A stretch of 64,000 nucleotides of DNA from Chryseobacterium pennipullorum (GTDB taxonomy: Bacteria; Bacteroidota; Bacteroidia; Flavobacteriales; Weeksellaceae). The stretch lies in the NCBI RefSeq assembly GCF_003384725.1, contig NZ_QNVV01000005.1:1-64000 (forward strand), written 5' to 3'. Below, in pieces: positions 63,557-64,000 of this stretch (positions are counted from its first letter, which is position 1; each line of letters starts with the position of its first letter). Both the position numbers and the translations under genes were made by a program. Below the pieces are notes generated by a model. That model did no database searches, had not been told where the DNA came from, and saw only the letters and a list, made by a program, of their open reading frames with translations.

Positions 63557-64000
63557 ATGAAAGTTACACATCTATTAGGAATGGGAGCTGTTGCTCTGAC
63601 CTTTGCCGCCTGTACTACGAATCCGATCACCGGAAGGTCGTCTTTACAGCTGGCTAATAATTCAGAAATTTTAACAATGTCTTCACAGGAGTACAGAACG
63701 ACATTGTCTAAAGGTAAAGTGATTTCCGGTACAGCAGATGCTAAGAGAGTGGTAAGCGTAGGGAACAGAATAAAAAATGCTGCAGAAAGATATTATCAGA
63801 GTATTGGCAGATCGGCAGATCTTGCCAATTACAGCTGGGAATTTAATCTTTTGCAGAGTAATGAACTGAACGCGTGGTGTATGCCGGGAGGTAAAGTGGC
63901 TGTTTACACAGGTATTTTACCCGTTACCAAGGACGATAACGGGCTTGCAGTCGTAATGGGACATGAAGTTTCCCATGCATTGGCAGGTCACGGTAATGAG
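63557..64000 (+). CDS. M48 family metalloprotease lipoprotein, 3' end missing
   Basis: The first 148 codons of a gene that continues past the window. MKVTHLLGMGAVALTFAAC is a lipoprotein signal, followed by TTNPITGRSSLQL, LNAWCMPGGKVAVYTGIL and the zinc motif HEVSHALAGH, typical of the LoiP/YcaL-type M48 peptidases. These degrade misfolded periplasmic or outer-membrane proteins. The third zinc ligand would lie outside the window. Confidence 0.92.
   Translation, partial: MKVTHLLGMGAVALTFAACTTNPITGRSSLQLANNSEILTMSSQEYRTTLSKGKVISGTADAKRVVSVGNRIKNAAERYYQSIGRSADLANYSWEFNLLQSNELNAWCMPGGKVAVYTGILPVTKDDNGLAVVMGHEVSHALAGHGNE

Noticed and set aside
1-64000. CRISPR array, prophage, IS element, restriction system or biosynthetic gene cluster
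   Set aside because: No regularly spaced repeats, transposase, integrase, phage structural genes, methylase or modular synthase were seen.

Overview
The window reads as a chromosomal segment of a Chryseobacterium-like bacterium (Bacteroidota, Flavobacteriia). The basis is AT-rich, gene-dense DNA; promoters of the Bacteroidetes type TTG-N19/20-TAnnTTTG (for example upstream of both tRNA-Asn copies, rseP, recN and the SAM riboswitch); type IX secretion (T9SS) cargo with C-terminal sorting domains; and the conserved block bamD - rpoZ - coaBC - porD-like - recN. Assignment to genus is inference from protein character only. No phage, IS element, CRISPR array or rRNA operon was seen.

Layout. 1-3.8 kb: two identical tRNA-Asn genes flank a putative secreted zinc metallopeptidase, followed by rseP and a small outer-membrane beta-barrel protein. 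4-7 kb: an omega-amidase-like nitrilase, then a leftward sulfur operon (persulfide dioxygenase-rhodanese fusion, rhodanese lipoprotein, thioredoxin). 7-14 kb: a HerA-like NTPase, a DnaQ-type exonuclease fused to a decayed GIY-YIG-like domain, a small leader ORF, lysA and poxB. 14-24 kb: miaB, TonB-C-like lipoproteins, a sigma-54-type regulator, lptE, a very acidic motif-repeat protein, rnpA, tcdA and a TatD-like hydrolase. 24-34 kb: a TetR regulator, the bamD-recN block, an ABC exporter and a DyP peroxidase. 33-38 kb: class II and class I fumarases either side of a small secreted protein, a His-tailed small membrane protein and an AraC regulator. 38-46 kb: two T9SS cargo proteins (one a GH13 glycosidase), then a SAM-I riboswitch in front of a frameshifted TonB-dependent receptor and an APC permease. 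47-54 kb: prfA, an S9 peptidase and the methylmalonyl-CoA mutase large subunit. 54-58.4 kb: an RNA/ribosome-repair cassette. 58.4-64 kb: an M36 peptidase, two tandem c-type cytochrome lipoproteins, meaB, a DUF4251 lipoprotein and the start of an M48 peptidase.

The most interesting region is 54.0-58.4 kb. A five-gene operon encodes a basic protein of unknown family, an RtcB RNA ligase with all its key residues, a minimal nucleotidyltransferase-like protein, the GGQ release factor homologue PrfH and a TPR-like protein. RtcB-PrfH pairs are known to rescue and reseal ribosomes whose 16S rRNA has been cut; the other three proteins look like undescribed partners. Upstream lies a short transcription unit with its own promoter, a 25-codon ORF, foldable stems and a strong terminator.

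Two regulatory observations tie genes together. A TAAAC-N4-GTTTA palindrome lies in front of the TetR gene and again in front of the persulfide dioxygenase operon 17 kb away, suggesting a shared regulator. The SAM-I riboswitch suggests that the receptor-permease pair imports methionine or a related sulfur compound.
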